Part shown: piece after piece, positions 1-8,394 of the stretch
Position numbering within the stretch: position 1 is the first letter of the stretch
Layout of the letters: each line of letters starts with the position of its first letter
DNA from: Leptospira biflexa
GTDB taxonomy: Bacteria > Spirochaetota > Leptospiria > Turneriellales > DYLW01
NCBI GenBank assembly: GCA_020721865.1
Contig: DYLW01000020.1
Coordinates: 1-45,045, forward strand
Direction of reading: 5' to 3'
Length of the DNA: 45,045 nt
The notes under the pieces: generated by a model
Databases searched by the model: none
The model's input: the letters and a program-made list of their open reading frames with translations, nothing else
Told to the model about the DNA's origin: nothing
Position numbers and translations under genes: made by a program

Positions 1-1503
1 TTCATTGGAACAGGACGCATCGCGGATATGCACTATCCCGGATACCTGCGATACCCCAGGGCAAAACTCATCGCCGCTGCGGATCTGGATAAGGGCTCGC
101 TGGAAAAGCGGAAAAAAGAATGGAAATTAAAAAATATCTATACAGATTACCGGGAGCTTCTGGCCAATCCGGAAATTGACGCGGTGGAAATCCTGTTGCC
201 ACAAAAACTCCATGAGATGGTGGCTCTGGAAGCCCTGCGGGCGGGAAAACACGTGGCCCTGCAGAAACCCATGACCGTGGATCTGGCATCGGCCCGGAGA
301 ATTCAGGAAGAAGTGGAAAAAACGGATCGCATATTCCGGGTGACCGATAATTATATTTTCTATCCGCCGGTGCAGTTTGCCCGCCATTACATGGAAAGTG
401 GCAAATTAGGGGAAATCACAAATATCCGTATCCGCTTCATTAGCGGAGGACTGGGTGGTTGGGATATCAATCCGGCTACTTGGGAGTGGAGACTTCAGGA
501 AAAAAATGAGGGAAGGGGTCTCCAGACGTTTGATCATGGCCACCATCTCTGGGCCATGGCGTGGTATCTTCTGGGGGATATGGAAAAAGTGTTCGCCTGG
601 ATTGACAGCACTGATGGCGTGGTGGATTCTCCGGCCATTATCAACTGGAAATATAAAGACAAAGTATGTTATGGAGTCTGTGATTACGCCCACGCAAAGG
701 AAATGAACCTGCCATCCAAATACTATGCGAATGATGAGATGGTGGAAATTACCGGATCCCGGGGAATTCTGGTGATTGAACGCATGACCGGACAGTTGAA
801 TTCCGGAGCTATTGTCCGGGTTTTCCATGGAAAATCCTGGGAATTTTTTCCGGATATAAAAAACGACTGGAAGGATGGCTTCATTGGGGCCACCCATAAT
901 TTTATTGATTCTATTCTGGGGAATGAAAAACCCATGCTGGACATCCACGATGCTATCAAAATCCTGAAGATAAATCTGTCCATAGCCAAATCTTCCATGA
1001 AGGCCAGAGAGGTATATCTGGAGGAATGGGACCAACCGGATGCAGAAGCATTTTTCCGGATGAAAAATACGGAAGCCAGGGAGAAATCCTTTTTCCAGGT
1101 GGAGGAGGTGCCCACTCTGGCACGCCGGCTGATGGGAATTTTTTCCATTTTTTTCTCCTCATCAGAAGATTATTCAGATCAGGCAGAGCCCCTCACCGAT
1201 GGACTCAAAAACGCCTTCTCTCCGGAAAAGGCAAAAAACTGGGAAGCGGTGGTGAATCTGAATCTGGATAATAACGGAGTCCCTCTTCAATACCATTATA
1301 TAATACAAAAGGGTGCCCTCACGGAGAAAAAAGGCGAATTGCATAAAAATCCCACGCTGGAAATAGAAGCCTCAGCGTCCGATTGGGCGGCCATTCTGTT
1401 GAAAAAGAAAAGGCTGGAGATGGCATACCTTCAGAAAAAAATCCGTATTGTAAAAGGAAAAGCGGAAGACGCCCTGACTCTGAAAAATATTTTTTCCCTG
1501 TAA
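1..1503 (+). CDS. Gfo/Idh/MocA-family oxidoreductase fused to a C-terminal SCP2-like domain (5' truncated)
   Basis: The reading frame is open from base 1, so the true start lies upstream; 500 residues are visible. The first residues (FIGTGRIAD) are the glycine-rich dinucleotide-binding loop of an NAD(P) Rossmann fold. They are followed by the EKP-like motif QKPMTVD near residue 90 and a C-terminal alpha/beta domain typical of Gfo/Idh/MocA sugar dehydrogenases, with the HGHH motif near residue 180. From about residue 385 to the end the protein continues with a pattern I read as a sterol carrier protein 2 (SCP2) fold: beta strands around WEAVVNLNLD, then TLEIEASASDWAAILL and a terminal KIRIVKGKAEDALTLKNIF. 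Family members usually end near 330-390 residues, so the tail is an added domain. The substrate is unknown; a sugar or cyclitol is likely. An MFS permease follows 27 bp downstream and may be co-transcribed. Confidence 0.85.
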   Translation, partial: FIGTGRIADMHYPGYLRYPRAKLIAAADLDKGSLEKRKKEWKLKNIYTDYRELLANPEIDAVEILLPQKLHEMVALEALRAGKHVALQKPMTVDLASARRIQEEVEKTDRIFRVTDNYIFYPPVQFARHYMESGKLGEITNIRIRFISGGLGGWDINPATWEWRLQEKNEGRGLQTFDHGHHLWAMAWYLLGDMEKVFAWIDSTDGVVDSPAIINWKYKDKVCYGVCDYAHAKEMNLPSKYYANDEMVEITGSRGILVIERMTGQLNSGAIVRVFHGKSWEFFPDIKNDWKDGFIGATHNFIDSILGNEKPMLDIHDAIKILKINLSIAKSSMKAREVYLEEWDQPDAEAFFRMKNTEAREKSFFQVEEVPTLARRLMGIFSIFFSSSEDYSDQAEPLTDGLKNAFSPEKAKNWEAVVNLNLDNNGVPLQYHYIIQKGALTEKKGELHKNPTLEIEASASDWAAILLKKKRLEMAYLQKKIRIVKGKAEDALTLKNIFSL

Positions 1504-1530
1504 ATCCGCAAACAAACCACGGGGGAGATT

Positions 1531-2679
1531 ATGTTTAGCATGAGTAAAGATGCTTATCGCAGGAGAGTTCATTACTTTTCTTTATTTTTATATGGTTTAA
1601 CCATCACCACCATCGGCCCGATGTTGCCGGTCATTGCGGAAAAATTCCAGATTGCCCCCAAAACCGCTTCCCTGGTGAATACTTTTCTATCCGTGGGTTT
1701 TCTGGCTGGAGTGGCGTCAGCCTCCTATCTGATGAAAAAACCCAAACGATCTTCCCTTCTGAGTATGGTGGTCATGGCCGTCGCCGGAATTATTGCTTTT
1801 GTCTCCGGGAATTTCACCATGATGGCTCTGGCTTTTGCGGGCATTGGGGCGTCCGGCGGGCTGATTGAGATGAACTCTAATACGTCCATGGTAAAATACG
1901 GAGCGGAAAAGACCGCATTGTATTTGAACATTCTGCATTTTTATTTTGGGGTGGGTGCTCTCCTGGGGCCGGTTCTGGCCTCCTGGTTCATTCTGCACGG
2001 TCTGTGGAAATCCCTGTATCTGGTGCTTGCATCCCTTGCCGTTGTGGTGGCAATGGCCATGACCAGAATTGTCTGTGAGGATGAGGATACCCATGATGTG
2101 TGGAATTTTCTGGGGCTTTTTAAAAATCCTTTTTATGTGGCCGGCGGGATGATTGCCCTCCTTTATGTGGGTTTTGAAATGAGTTATAATTCCTGGCTGG
2201 TCACCTATCTGAACCAGACCGGCCGCTATGACATCCAGACGGCATCCATGGCATTGAGTATTTTCTGGATAACCATGACCTTTGGGCGGATTTTCTTTGG
2301 GTATCTGGCACTGAAAGCATCCCGGCGGGTCATTCTGAGCTCCATCATCCTGGCGGCATCTCTGGCCTATCTCTTTTTTCTGTATGAGTCGTCCAGCCGT
2401 GCCGGCCAAATTGCATCCATTGCCGTTACCGGCTTATTCCTTTCCTCCATTTTTCCCATGCTGGTGGCCGTTATGAATATCATTGGGAATGCAAAAGGAA
2501 AAGACATTAATACGTTTGCCATGATTTTTATGGGGATGGGTATTATGATTTTCCCGTATTTGGCGGGAATGGCAGCGGAAACCTATGATTTACAAACGGC
2601 CATGGGTTGGCTGGCCTCGCTTCTGGCGGTGTCCTTTCTGCTTTCACTTTTATTTTTATTGAAATTAAAAAAAAGATAG
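1531..2679 (+). CDS. MFS transporter, FucP-like sugar permease
   Basis: This 382-residue protein is hydrophobic throughout, with about 12 predicted membrane segments, the size and layout of the major facilitator superfamily. Segments such as NILHFYFGVGALLGPVLASW resemble the fucose/glucose permease branch. It probably moves a sugar or related solute across the inner membrane. The purine-rich GGGGGAG at 1521-1527 sits 3 bases before the ATG at 1531 and 12 before a second ATG at 1540, so the exact start is open. It follows the oxidoreductase closely, which suggests uptake and oxidation of one substrate. The substrate assignment is inference. Confidence 0.8.
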   Translation: MFSMSKDAYRRRVHYFSLFLYGLTITTIGPMLPVIAEKFQIAPKTASLVNTFLSVGFLAGVASASYLMKKPKRSSLLSMVVMAVAGIIAFVSGNFTMMALAFAGIGASGGLIEMNSNTSMVKYGAEKTALYLNILHFYFGVGALLGPVLASWFILHGLWKSLYLVLASLAVVVAMAMTRIVCEDEDTHDVWNFLGLFKNPFYVAGGMIALLYVGFEMSYNSWLVTYLNQTGRYDIQTASMALSIFWITMTFGRIFFGYLALKASRRVILSSIILAASLAYLFFLYESSSRAGQIASIAVTGLFLSSIFPMLVAVMNIIGNAKGKDINTFAMIFMGMGIMIFPYLAGMAAETYDLQTAMGWLASLLAVSFLLSLLFLLKLKKR

Positions 2680-2714
2680 ACAAAGACCCGTTTCCTGTCT
2701 ATTATTTGATTATC

Positions 2715-3581
2715 ATGAAGAGAATGCTCCATGGCAGAAGTTTGGGTTTATTCCTTGCGGGGATTTTTCTTTTTTCTGTATCCTGTAATTCCCGGAAAGA
2801 TAAAAATCCGGATATTATTACTTCCCTTTTCCCCGTGGCCGATATTGTATCCGAGATTGGGAAGGGTGCGTTTTCTGTGGATTTTGTCATTCCGGAAGGG
2901 GCAAATCCTCATTTGTTTGAACCCACCCCATCTCTGGTTTCCCGTATCCGCAAGGCAAAAATATTTGTGGGGGTGGACCCTCATCTGGACGGATGGATGG
3001 AAAAATATTTGGCTCCGGATGCGAAAAAAATCTATCTGAGTGACGCCATTCCGGACGCCCCCAATCCCCATCTGTGGCTGAGTCTGGAAAATGCGGGGAA
3101 AATAACATCCCATCTGGTTGCCCGGCTGTCAGAATTGAATCCGACAAAAAAAGAGATTCTGGAAAATAATTCCGCTCTTTATAGAAAAGAACTGGAAAGC
3201 CTGCATGAGACCCTGAAAAAAGAGTTCCAGCCATACAAAGGTACCCGGATCATACAGTGGCATCCCGCCTGGGATTATATGGCAAGGGATTATGACCTCA
3301 TCATTCTGGATTCAATCCAGAAAGGGCATGGCGATCAGCCATCGTTAAAAAAGATGAAATATTTAATGGAACGTGCCCGGAAAGAGAAGGCAAATCTGGT
3401 CATCATCGGGCTGGAGGTAATTTCTCCGGCGGCAGAAATTCTGGCCAGGGAAATCCATGGCTCGCTGGTGCGGGTGGATGGCATTGGCCGGAAAAATAAC
3501 CCACGCAGAAATTCTTATCTGAAATTGATGCGTTACAACGCCGATGTGCTCATCCAGGCATTGAAAGAAAACAAAAAATAA
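2715..3581 (+). CDS. znuA: Zinc ABC transporter, substrate-binding lipoprotein
   Basis: This is the solute-binding component of a cluster A-I metal importer, 288 residues from the chosen ATG. The N-terminus is a lipoprotein signal (LFLAGIFLFSVSC) with the acylated Cys at residue 24. Candidate metal ligands are His66 in NPHLFEP, the His in NPHLWLS, the His in WHPAWDYMARDYDL and an acidic residue near LVRVDG. The third ligand being His rather than Glu points to zinc rather than manganese. The His-rich loop of many ZnuA proteins is absent. The frame is open further upstream into the MFS gene, but a start at 2715 puts the signal peptide at the N-terminus. The ATPase and permease genes follow directly. 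Confidence 0.87.
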   Translation: MKRMLHGRSLGLFLAGIFLFSVSCNSRKDKNPDIITSLFPVADIVSEIGKGAFSVDFVIPEGANPHLFEPTPSLVSRIRKAKIFVGVDPHLDGWMEKYLAPDAKKIYLSDAIPDAPNPHLWLSLENAGKITSHLVARLSELNPTKKEILENNSALYRKELESLHETLKKEFQPYKGTRIIQWHPAWDYMARDYDLIILDSIQKGHGDQPSLKKMKYLMERARKEKANLVIIGLEVISPAAEILAREIHGSLVRVDGIGRKNNPRRNSYLKLMRYNADVLIQALKENKK

Positions 3582-3603
3582 GGTAACCTCCGGGGATATG
3601 GAA

Positions 3604-4302
3604 ATGAACACCACGCAGGATTTACCGTTACTGGAGCTGAAAGATGTGAGCGTTCTTTATGAAAAAAATAATGTCATCCTTCAGGGCATCCATTTTGCCC
3701 TTCAGAAATCGGAATTCATCGCCATTATTGGTCCCAACGGAAGCGGAAAAAGCACTCTGCTGAAGGCAATAGCCGGTATTCTGAAAATCTCCTCCGGAGA
3801 ATTCCATCTTATGGGGAAACCTTTCACGGGCAACAAAAGGATTGCGTATCTGCCCCAGTTAAAAAAGCATGAAATTCGGTTTCCCATTCCGGTGTATGAA
3901 GTGGTGGCTCTGGCCCGTCATGCCCAGAAAGGTTTTGTGGAGCACTTGGATTCCACGGACAGGGAGATCATCCAGGATAATCTCAAAAAAACCGGCATGT
4001 GGGATAAAAAAGACCGGTGTTTCTGTGAACTTTCGGAAGGGCAGAAACAGAGAGTGCTCATTGCCCGCACTCTGGCAACCGATTCCCCCCTCATTTTGAT
4101 GGATGAACCCACCACCGGTCTGGATTCGGATTCCAGAGACAAGTTGTACCAGATTATCCGGAGGGAAAAAGAAAATGGAAGATCCATTCTGATGGTCTCC
4201 CATGACATACCAGAAATTTACCGTTATGCGGACAGGGTAGCCTGTATTATGAAAAAAATATTCTGGAACACAGATCCCAGGGAATGCCAGTCATTGCTAT
4301 GA
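3604..4302 (+). CDS. znuC: Zinc ABC transporter, ATP-binding protein
   Basis: This is an ABC ATPase of 232 residues. It shows Walker A GPNGSGKST near residue 42, the signature LSEGQKQRVLIARTL, Walker B LILMDEP and the switch His in MVSHD. It energises metal uptake with the neighbouring binding protein and permease. I chose the ATG at 3604 because the purine-rich CGGGGA at 3591-3596 is 7 bases before it; the ATG at 3598 is too close to that site. The gene overlaps the permease start by 4 bp (ATGA). The ZnuC assignment rests mainly on operon context. Confidence 0.87.
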   Translation: MNTTQDLPLLELKDVSVLYEKNNVILQGIHFALQKSEFIAIIGPNGSGKSTLLKAIAGILKISSGEFHLMGKPFTGNKRIAYLPQLKKHEIRFPIPVYEVVALARHAQKGFVEHLDSTDREIIQDNLKKTGMWDKKDRCFCELSEGQKQRVLIARTLATDSPLILMDEPTTGLDSDSRDKLYQIIRREKENGRSILMVSHDIPEIYRYADRVACIMKKIFWNTDPRECQSLL

Positions 4303-5093
4303 ACCCATTTGCCGATTCTTTTTTTCTCAATGCCCTTTTTATGGTGCTTATCCTGAGTTTTTTATTTGGGATTCTTTCCTTTTTTATTGTTATACGTAAA
4401 ATGTCCTTCATCGGTGCGGGGATAGCACACACTGCCTTTGGGGGGGCTGCCTTGGGTTTTTTTCTGGGAATTTCTCCGTTTGCGACATCCATTATCTTCT
4501 GTATCATCACCGCAATTATAATTGTTAAAATGACAAAAAACACCAATGTGAGTTATGACACCGGCATTGGGATTTTCTTTGCTTTTTCCATGGCTCTGGG
4601 CATTCTGTTTGTGTCGCTGAAAAAAGAGTATAATTTTGATTTAATGGGTTATCTTTTTGGAAATATTCTGGGGGTCCTGGGTCTGGATATACTTCTGGCC
4701 CTGGGGATCCTGATTGCGTTTATTGGATTTAACCAGCTCTTCATGCGAAGGCTCATCTTCATCTCCTTTGATTCGGAGTCTGCCCAGTCCGCCGGGATTG
4801 CCGTTTCTTATCTGGAAACCATTCTGCTGGCGTTTCTGGTGGCCATTATTGTGGTTTCCATAAAAATGGTGGGGATTATTCTGGTGACTTCTCTTGTGGT
4901 TTTGCCCACCAGTTTTGGACTCCTTTTTTTCAAACACTATAAGCAGGTGATCTGGGCAGGGATTTTCTTTTCCTTAGTCACCATGATGGGTGGTCTGGCT
5001 CTTTCCTGGTTTGTGGATATTCCCAGCGGAGCGTCCATGGTTATCCTGAGCTCTCTGGTATATTTCATTTCTCTCCCCTTTCAGAGAAAATAA
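4299..5093 (+). CDS. znuB: Zinc ABC transporter, membrane permease (ABC-3 family)
   Basis: This is a 264-residue membrane protein with about eight hydrophobic segments, matching the ABC-3 permease family. Conserved-looking stretches include FIGAGIAHTAFGGAALGFFLG, close to the family's SHAxxPG-type loop, and a membrane-domain segment around MVGIILVTSLVVLPTS. The ATG at 4299 overlaps the znuC stop as ATGA, typical of translational coupling; an ATG at 4284 is possible but would overlap by 19 bp. No Zur-like operator was recognised upstream of the operon. Confidence 0.86.
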   Translation: MNPFADSFFLNALFMVLILSFLFGILSFFIVIRKMSFIGAGIAHTAFGGAALGFFLGISPFATSIIFCIITAIIIVKMTKNTNVSYDTGIGIFFAFSMALGILFVSLKKEYNFDLMGYLFGNILGVLGLDILLALGILIAFIGFNQLFMRRLIFISFDSESAQSAGIAVSYLETILLAFLVAIIVVSIKMVGIILVTSLVVLPTSFGLLFFKHYKQVIWAGIFFSLVTMMGGLALSWFVDIPSGASMVILSSLVYFISLPFQRK

Positions 5094-5097
5094 TAAA

Positions 5098-5129
5098 CGG
5101 CGTCCAAAGGGACGATTGGAATTAATTCC
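5098..5129. terminator. Small inverted repeats between convergent genes, possible terminator
   Basis: CGTCC (5101-5105) and GGACG (5110-5114) form a short stem with a 4-base loop. It is followed by the palindrome GGAATTAATTCC at 5118-5129. The pair lies between the znuB stop and the convergent HEAT-repeat gene. There is no clear T-run after either stem, so intrinsic termination is uncertain. Confidence 0.3.
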
Positions 5130-5135
5130 GATGGA

Positions 5136-5939
5136 TTACTGCATCAGGGATTCCGATGTGTTTCTAATGATAAACAGAGCACGCCGGAGTCTATCCCGAA
5201 CCGCTTCTTCTCCCTCAATCTGCAACGCGTCCTGGAGCGGGATAGTGGCCTCTTTGAGTTTTAATTTTTCCAGAGACAGGGCAGCATAATAGCGTTCCTC
5301 CGGGGCATTGCTTTTTACCAGAAGGATCAGCATTGTCCTGTACTTTACATTCTGATGTTCCAATTGTATCAGACTGGTCAGTAGGGATATTTTTACCCGG
5401 AAATTTTTTTCTGATTCCAGCATTTTTTCCAGGGTCGCTTTCTGGGAATCTGCATGGATATCTCCCATCGCTTCCACCGCAGCATTCCTGATCTGCCATT
5501 TTTCTTCTTTCAAATAACTTTCAATTTTTGCCACGGATTCCTTCTCTCCAATATAGCCAATGGCCCAGATAATATCCGCTATGATTTCCGTATCTTTTTC
5601 CTTCTCCAGTGCATCGTATAAAAAAACCAGTGCATCTGTGGAATGGATGAATCCCAGATTCCGGGCACTCATTTTACGGATATGAAGATTCTCATCGGAA
5701 AGATTTTCCCCTAATGCCCGGATGCAGAACTGGTGGCGACCCAGGCCACATTCCAGAATTGCCTGCAAACGTGCCTCTGTAAAACCCTCTCTGGCTTCCG
5801 ATACCAGAATAAATTTATTGGGCTCATTGGAGTATTGACGGATATTATAAAACCGGGAATATACCGGAATTCCGGCTATGAAAAACAAAAATACAAGAAT
5901 GACGGGCTTAAGTTTCCACACTTTCTTTATTATCGGCAT
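5136..5939 (-). CDS. Membrane-anchored HEAT-repeat protein
   Basis: This 267-residue protein has one N-terminal hydrophobic segment (PVILVFLFFIAGIPVYS, about residues 11-27), a signal anchor or signal peptide. It is followed by roughly five HEAT/PBS-like helical repeats, for example IIADIIWAIGYIGEKESVAKI and QIRNAAVEAMGDIHADSQKAT. Such repeats are protein-binding scaffolds; the partner is unknown. I chose the ATG at 5939, preceded by GGAG, which overlaps the 3' end of the PilZ gene by 32 bp; the frame is open further upstream inside the PilZ gene. The overlap implies co-translation with the c-di-GMP receptor. A role in envelope or motility signalling is inference only. Confidence 0.72.
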   Translation of the reverse strand: MPIIKKVWKLKPVILVFLFFIAGIPVYSRFYNIRQYSNEPNKFILVSEAREGFTEARLQAILECGLGRHQFCIRALGENLSDENLHIRKMSARNLGFIHSTDALVFLYDALEKEKDTEIIADIIWAIGYIGEKESVAKIESYLKEEKWQIRNAAVEAMGDIHADSQKATLEKMLESEKNFRVKISLLTSLIQLEHQNVKYRTMLILLVKSNAPEERYYAALSLEKLKLKEATIPLQDALQIEGEEAVRDRLRRALFIIRNTSESLMQ

Positions 5940-6270
5940 AAAGCTCCAGAGAATAGTCCAGCATTTTAATTTTTTCGCCCATATCCATATCCGTAAATTC
6001 CACTGCCGTAAGGTTGTATTCGGATTCATCCCTTGTCTCTGAGCGGATAACCTTGGCCTTACCGTGTACGATATGCTTGGATCCCTTTAATTTTACTTCC
6101 AGATTCAATATTTCACCATGGTCAAATTTTTCATCGGAATAAAAGGCAAGCCCGCTTCCGGAAATATCCGTGGCATACGTAGCGGTTTCAATCAAATCAT
6201 TTTCATAAGAATAGAAAACCTGAAGGTGTGCTGCTGTTCGTGGAAATCTTCTTTTGCCAAAATCATCCAT
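5908..6270 (-). CDS. PilZ-domain c-di-GMP-binding protein
   Basis: This is a single-domain PilZ protein of 120 residues. It carries both c-di-GMP binding motifs: RxxxR as RRFPR near residues 7-11, and the (D/N)xSxxG motif as DISGSG about 30 residues later. A beta-barrel pattern follows (EILNLEVKLKG, HIVHGKAKVIRS, YNLTAVEFTDM). It is a cytoplasmic second-messenger receptor. The downstream HEAT-repeat gene overlaps it and is the likely partner. The gene is divergent from rimP, so the 6271-6406 region must hold promoters for both directions. Confidence 0.85.
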   Translation of the reverse strand: MDDFGKRRFPRTAAHLQVFYSYENDLIETATYATDISGSGLAFYSDEKFDHGEILNLEVKLKGSKHIVHGKAKVIRSETRDESEYNLTAVEFTDMDMGEKIKMLDYSLELYADNKESVET

Positions 6271-6282
6271 GAAGGATATTTT
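6254..6282 (+). promoter_or_regulatory. Candidate promoter for the rimP-nusA-infB operon
   Basis: TTGCCA (6254-6259) and TATTTT (6277-6282), separated by 17 bp, resemble -35 and -10 elements and would start transcription near 6289. A second -35-like hexamer, TTGACA, lies at 6330-6335 but has no good -10 partner. Either way the transcript would carry a leader containing the hairpin at 6364-6387. Confidence 0.3.
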
Positions 6283-6363
6283 CCATAAGGTTATCCCCGG
6301 TCAAGAAGTAATCGTGCATAGAAAGATGGTTGACAGTATGGCTGATTTCTTCTCTCTGGATTG

Positions 6364-6387
6364 AAAGGCCAGAGGCCTTTTTTTTTT
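6364..6387 (+). terminator. Intrinsic-terminator hairpin in the rimP leader
   Basis: AAAGGCC (6364-6370), loop AGA, GGCCTTT (6374-6380) and a continuing T-run to 6387 make a textbook Rho-independent terminator reading in the plus direction. The next feature is the ribosome binding site AGGGGGTG (6395-6402) of rimP. No upstream plus-strand gene needs terminating here, because the upstream gene is on the minus strand. An attenuator in the operon leader is therefore the natural reading. Confidence 0.72.
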
Positions 6388-6406
6388 ACCTGGCAGGGGG
6401 TGAAAA

Positions 6407-6949
6407 ATGGACATAAACGGAAGTGAAAACGCTGGAAAGAGTATACTGGAAAGGAAAGCCAGAGAAATTGCTCTGGATATTCTTACCAATGGGATGAAAA
6501 TCTATGATTTTTCCGTGGGTTATACAAAGAATGGGTGGAAAATCCGGGTTTTATTGGATAAAACCAGCGATCCACGGGGGTCAGTGACCATTGAAGAATG
6601 CGAAACCTACTCCCGTCTGTTCCGGATGAAGCTGGATGCGGAGATTTCTGAAAGCGACCAGAAAAGCTATTCTCTGGAGGTTTCTTCAGCGGGAGCGGAA
6701 AGAGAAATCAGTTTTCCGGATGATCTGGAAAGATTCAGAGAACTGCCGATGAAAGTTTCTTTCCTTAAAGAGGGGACAATACGGAACGCCGTTCTGGATT
6801 ATGTCCGCCAGGAGAAAGAAACTATTTTCTGGAAAATGGCGGCGGTGAAGTTTAATAAGAACCAGGGAATATATAAGAAAAACGGGAATGCAGAGATAGG
6901 GATAAATATTACGGACATACAAAGAATTAACCTGTACCTGGATTTTTAA
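6407..6949 (+). CDS. rimP: Ribosome maturation factor RimP
   Basis: This 180-residue protein acts in 30S subunit assembly. It matches RimP over its length: the N-terminal domain with KIRVLLDKT and SVTIEECETYSRLF, the family hallmark VSSAGAEREI (usually VSSPGxxRPL) near residue 105, and a C-terminal SH3-like beta domain. A strong Shine-Dalgarno (AGGGGGTG, 6395-6402) fixes the ATG at 6407. It is first in the conserved order rimP-nusA-infB-rbfA. The preceding leader hairpin suggests regulation by attenuation. Confidence 0.92.
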   Translation: MDINGSENAGKSILERKAREIALDILTNGMKIYDFSVGYTKNGWKIRVLLDKTSDPRGSVTIEECETYSRLFRMKLDAEISESDQKSYSLEVSSAGAEREISFPDDLERFRELPMKVSFLKEGTIRNAVLDYVRQEKETIFWKMAAVKFNKNQGIYKKNGNAEIGINITDIQRINLYLDF

Positions 6950-6998
6950 AGAGATTTAAAAACATTATAAAATGAGTAAATAACGTAAAGAGGAAAAA

Positions 6999-8375
6999 AT
7001 GCCCAAAAAGAAAGTGACAACAAAAGAGCCATCCAAAATATTTTTTGATGCCATCCATCAGATAGTTTCTGAAAAGGGATTCAATCGGAATGAAGTGATT
7101 GAAGTGATTGAAGCCGGATTAATGGCCGCATACCGGAAAAAATATAAAACCACAGACGCCACCAGGGTGGTAATAGATAAGGAACAGGAAGAAGTATATA
7201 TTCTGGCCCGGCGTGAGGTAGTAAAAAATGTTGTCTTGCCGGGAATGCAGATTGGTTTGGAGGATGCCAGAAAAATAAAACCGGAAGCTCAGATTGGAGA
7301 TGTTGTGGAAGTCAAGGAATATCCCCAGGATTACGGAAGGATTGCCGCACAGACAGCCATGCAGGTCATTTCCCAGAGGCTGCGTGCCATTGAGCAGACC
7401 AATATCCGGGATGAATATTCCGGACGTGTGGGAGAGCTGATGAATGGCTATATCCTCCGGAAAAGAGGGGACACCGTTTATGTGGATTTGGGAAAGGTGG
7501 AAGCCATCATGCCGGTAAAACACCAGATACCGGGGGAAAAATACCGGGTGGAAGACAAAATAAAAGTGTTACTTTATTCCATTGAAAATGAATCCAAAGG
7601 GCAGGGTACAAAGGTTTTGGTTTCCCGTGCTGATAAAAAGTTTGTCCAGAAACTATTTGAAATGGAAGTCCCGGAAATTTATGAAAAAATTGTGGTAGTG
7701 AAAAATATTGCCAGAGATGCCGGTCGCAGAACAAAGATTGTGGTGCATTCAGACAGATCCGATGTGGATCCGGTGGGGGCCTGTGTGGGACTCAAGGGAG
7801 TCCGCATCCAGTCCATCATCCGGGAGCTGGGTAATGAACGCATTGATATTATTGAGTATTCGGAAGATCCCAAAGAAATGATCACCAACGCATTATCACC
7901 GGCCAGCCCCGTATTTGTCAGAGTGGATATGGCGGAGAGAAAAGCTGTGGCCGTGGTTGCGGACAATGAAGAAAGGTCGCTGGCCATTGGAAAAGACGGT
8001 TCCAATGTCAAATTGGCGTCCTATATCACCGGCTTCCGGATTGAAGTTATTTTGCAATCGGATTATGACGGAGAAACAAATCCGGAAATCCGTAAACAGT
8101 TTGACAGTCTTTTCACCGCTTCCAGTGATGCAGAGGAAGAGGAGGAAGGTACTCCGCTTTCTGATCTTCCCGGCCTTGCCCCCCGGATTAAAAAACTCCT
8201 CCATGAGGGCGGGATTAAATATATTGAAGACTTGATTTCCATGGGGGAGGATGATTTGATTGGTTTAGAAGGAATTGGCAGGAGTACGGCAAAAAAAATA
8301 ATGGATATCATCTCTGAAAATGTTGAGTTTGAGGAAGAAGAAGATGCCAAAGAAAAAAAAGACAGTGAGAATTAA
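6999..8375 (+). CDS. nusA: Transcription termination/antitermination protein NusA
   Basis: This 458-residue protein binds RNA polymerase and nascent RNA. The order is an N-terminal polymerase-binding domain (about 1-130), an S1 domain (about 140-205; GRVGELMNGYILRKRGDTVYVDLG) and two KH domains (about 225-365) with GACVGLKGVRIQSIIREL and SLAIGKDGSNVKLAS. After an acidic linker comes one helix-hairpin-helix region (about 395-445; PGLAPRIKKLL and LIGLEGIGRSTAKKI). RBS AGAGGA lies 6 bases before the ATG. The tail is very acidic and lysine-rich. The gene is in operon with rimP and infB, as in most bacteria. Confidence 0.96.
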   Translation: MPKKKVTTKEPSKIFFDAIHQIVSEKGFNRNEVIEVIEAGLMAAYRKKYKTTDATRVVIDKEQEEVYILARREVVKNVVLPGMQIGLEDARKIKPEAQIGDVVEVKEYPQDYGRIAAQTAMQVISQRLRAIEQTNIRDEYSGRVGELMNGYILRKRGDTVYVDLGKVEAIMPVKHQIPGEKYRVEDKIKVLLYSIENESKGQGTKVLVSRADKKFVQKLFEMEVPEIYEKIVVVKNIARDAGRRTKIVVHSDRSDVDPVGACVGLKGVRIQSIIRELGNERIDIIEYSEDPKEMITNALSPASPVFVRVDMAERKAVAVVADNEERSLAIGKDGSNVKLASYITGFRIEVILQSDYDGETNPEIRKQFDSLFTASSDAEEEEEGTPLSDLPGLAPRIKKLLHEGGIKYIEDLISMGEDDLIGLEGIGRSTAKKIMDIISENVEFEEEEDAKEKKDSEN

Positions 8376-8394
8376 GTAAAGGTAATAAAACGGA

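Noticed and set aside
406..1035. A 209-codon minus frame opposite the Gfo/Idh gene
   Set aside because: Antisense shadow of a well-supported enzyme.
6271..6363. Possible tRNA upstream of rimP, as with metY in enteric bacteria
   Set aside because: No cloverleaf-forming sequence or T-loop (TTCGA-type) consensus is present.
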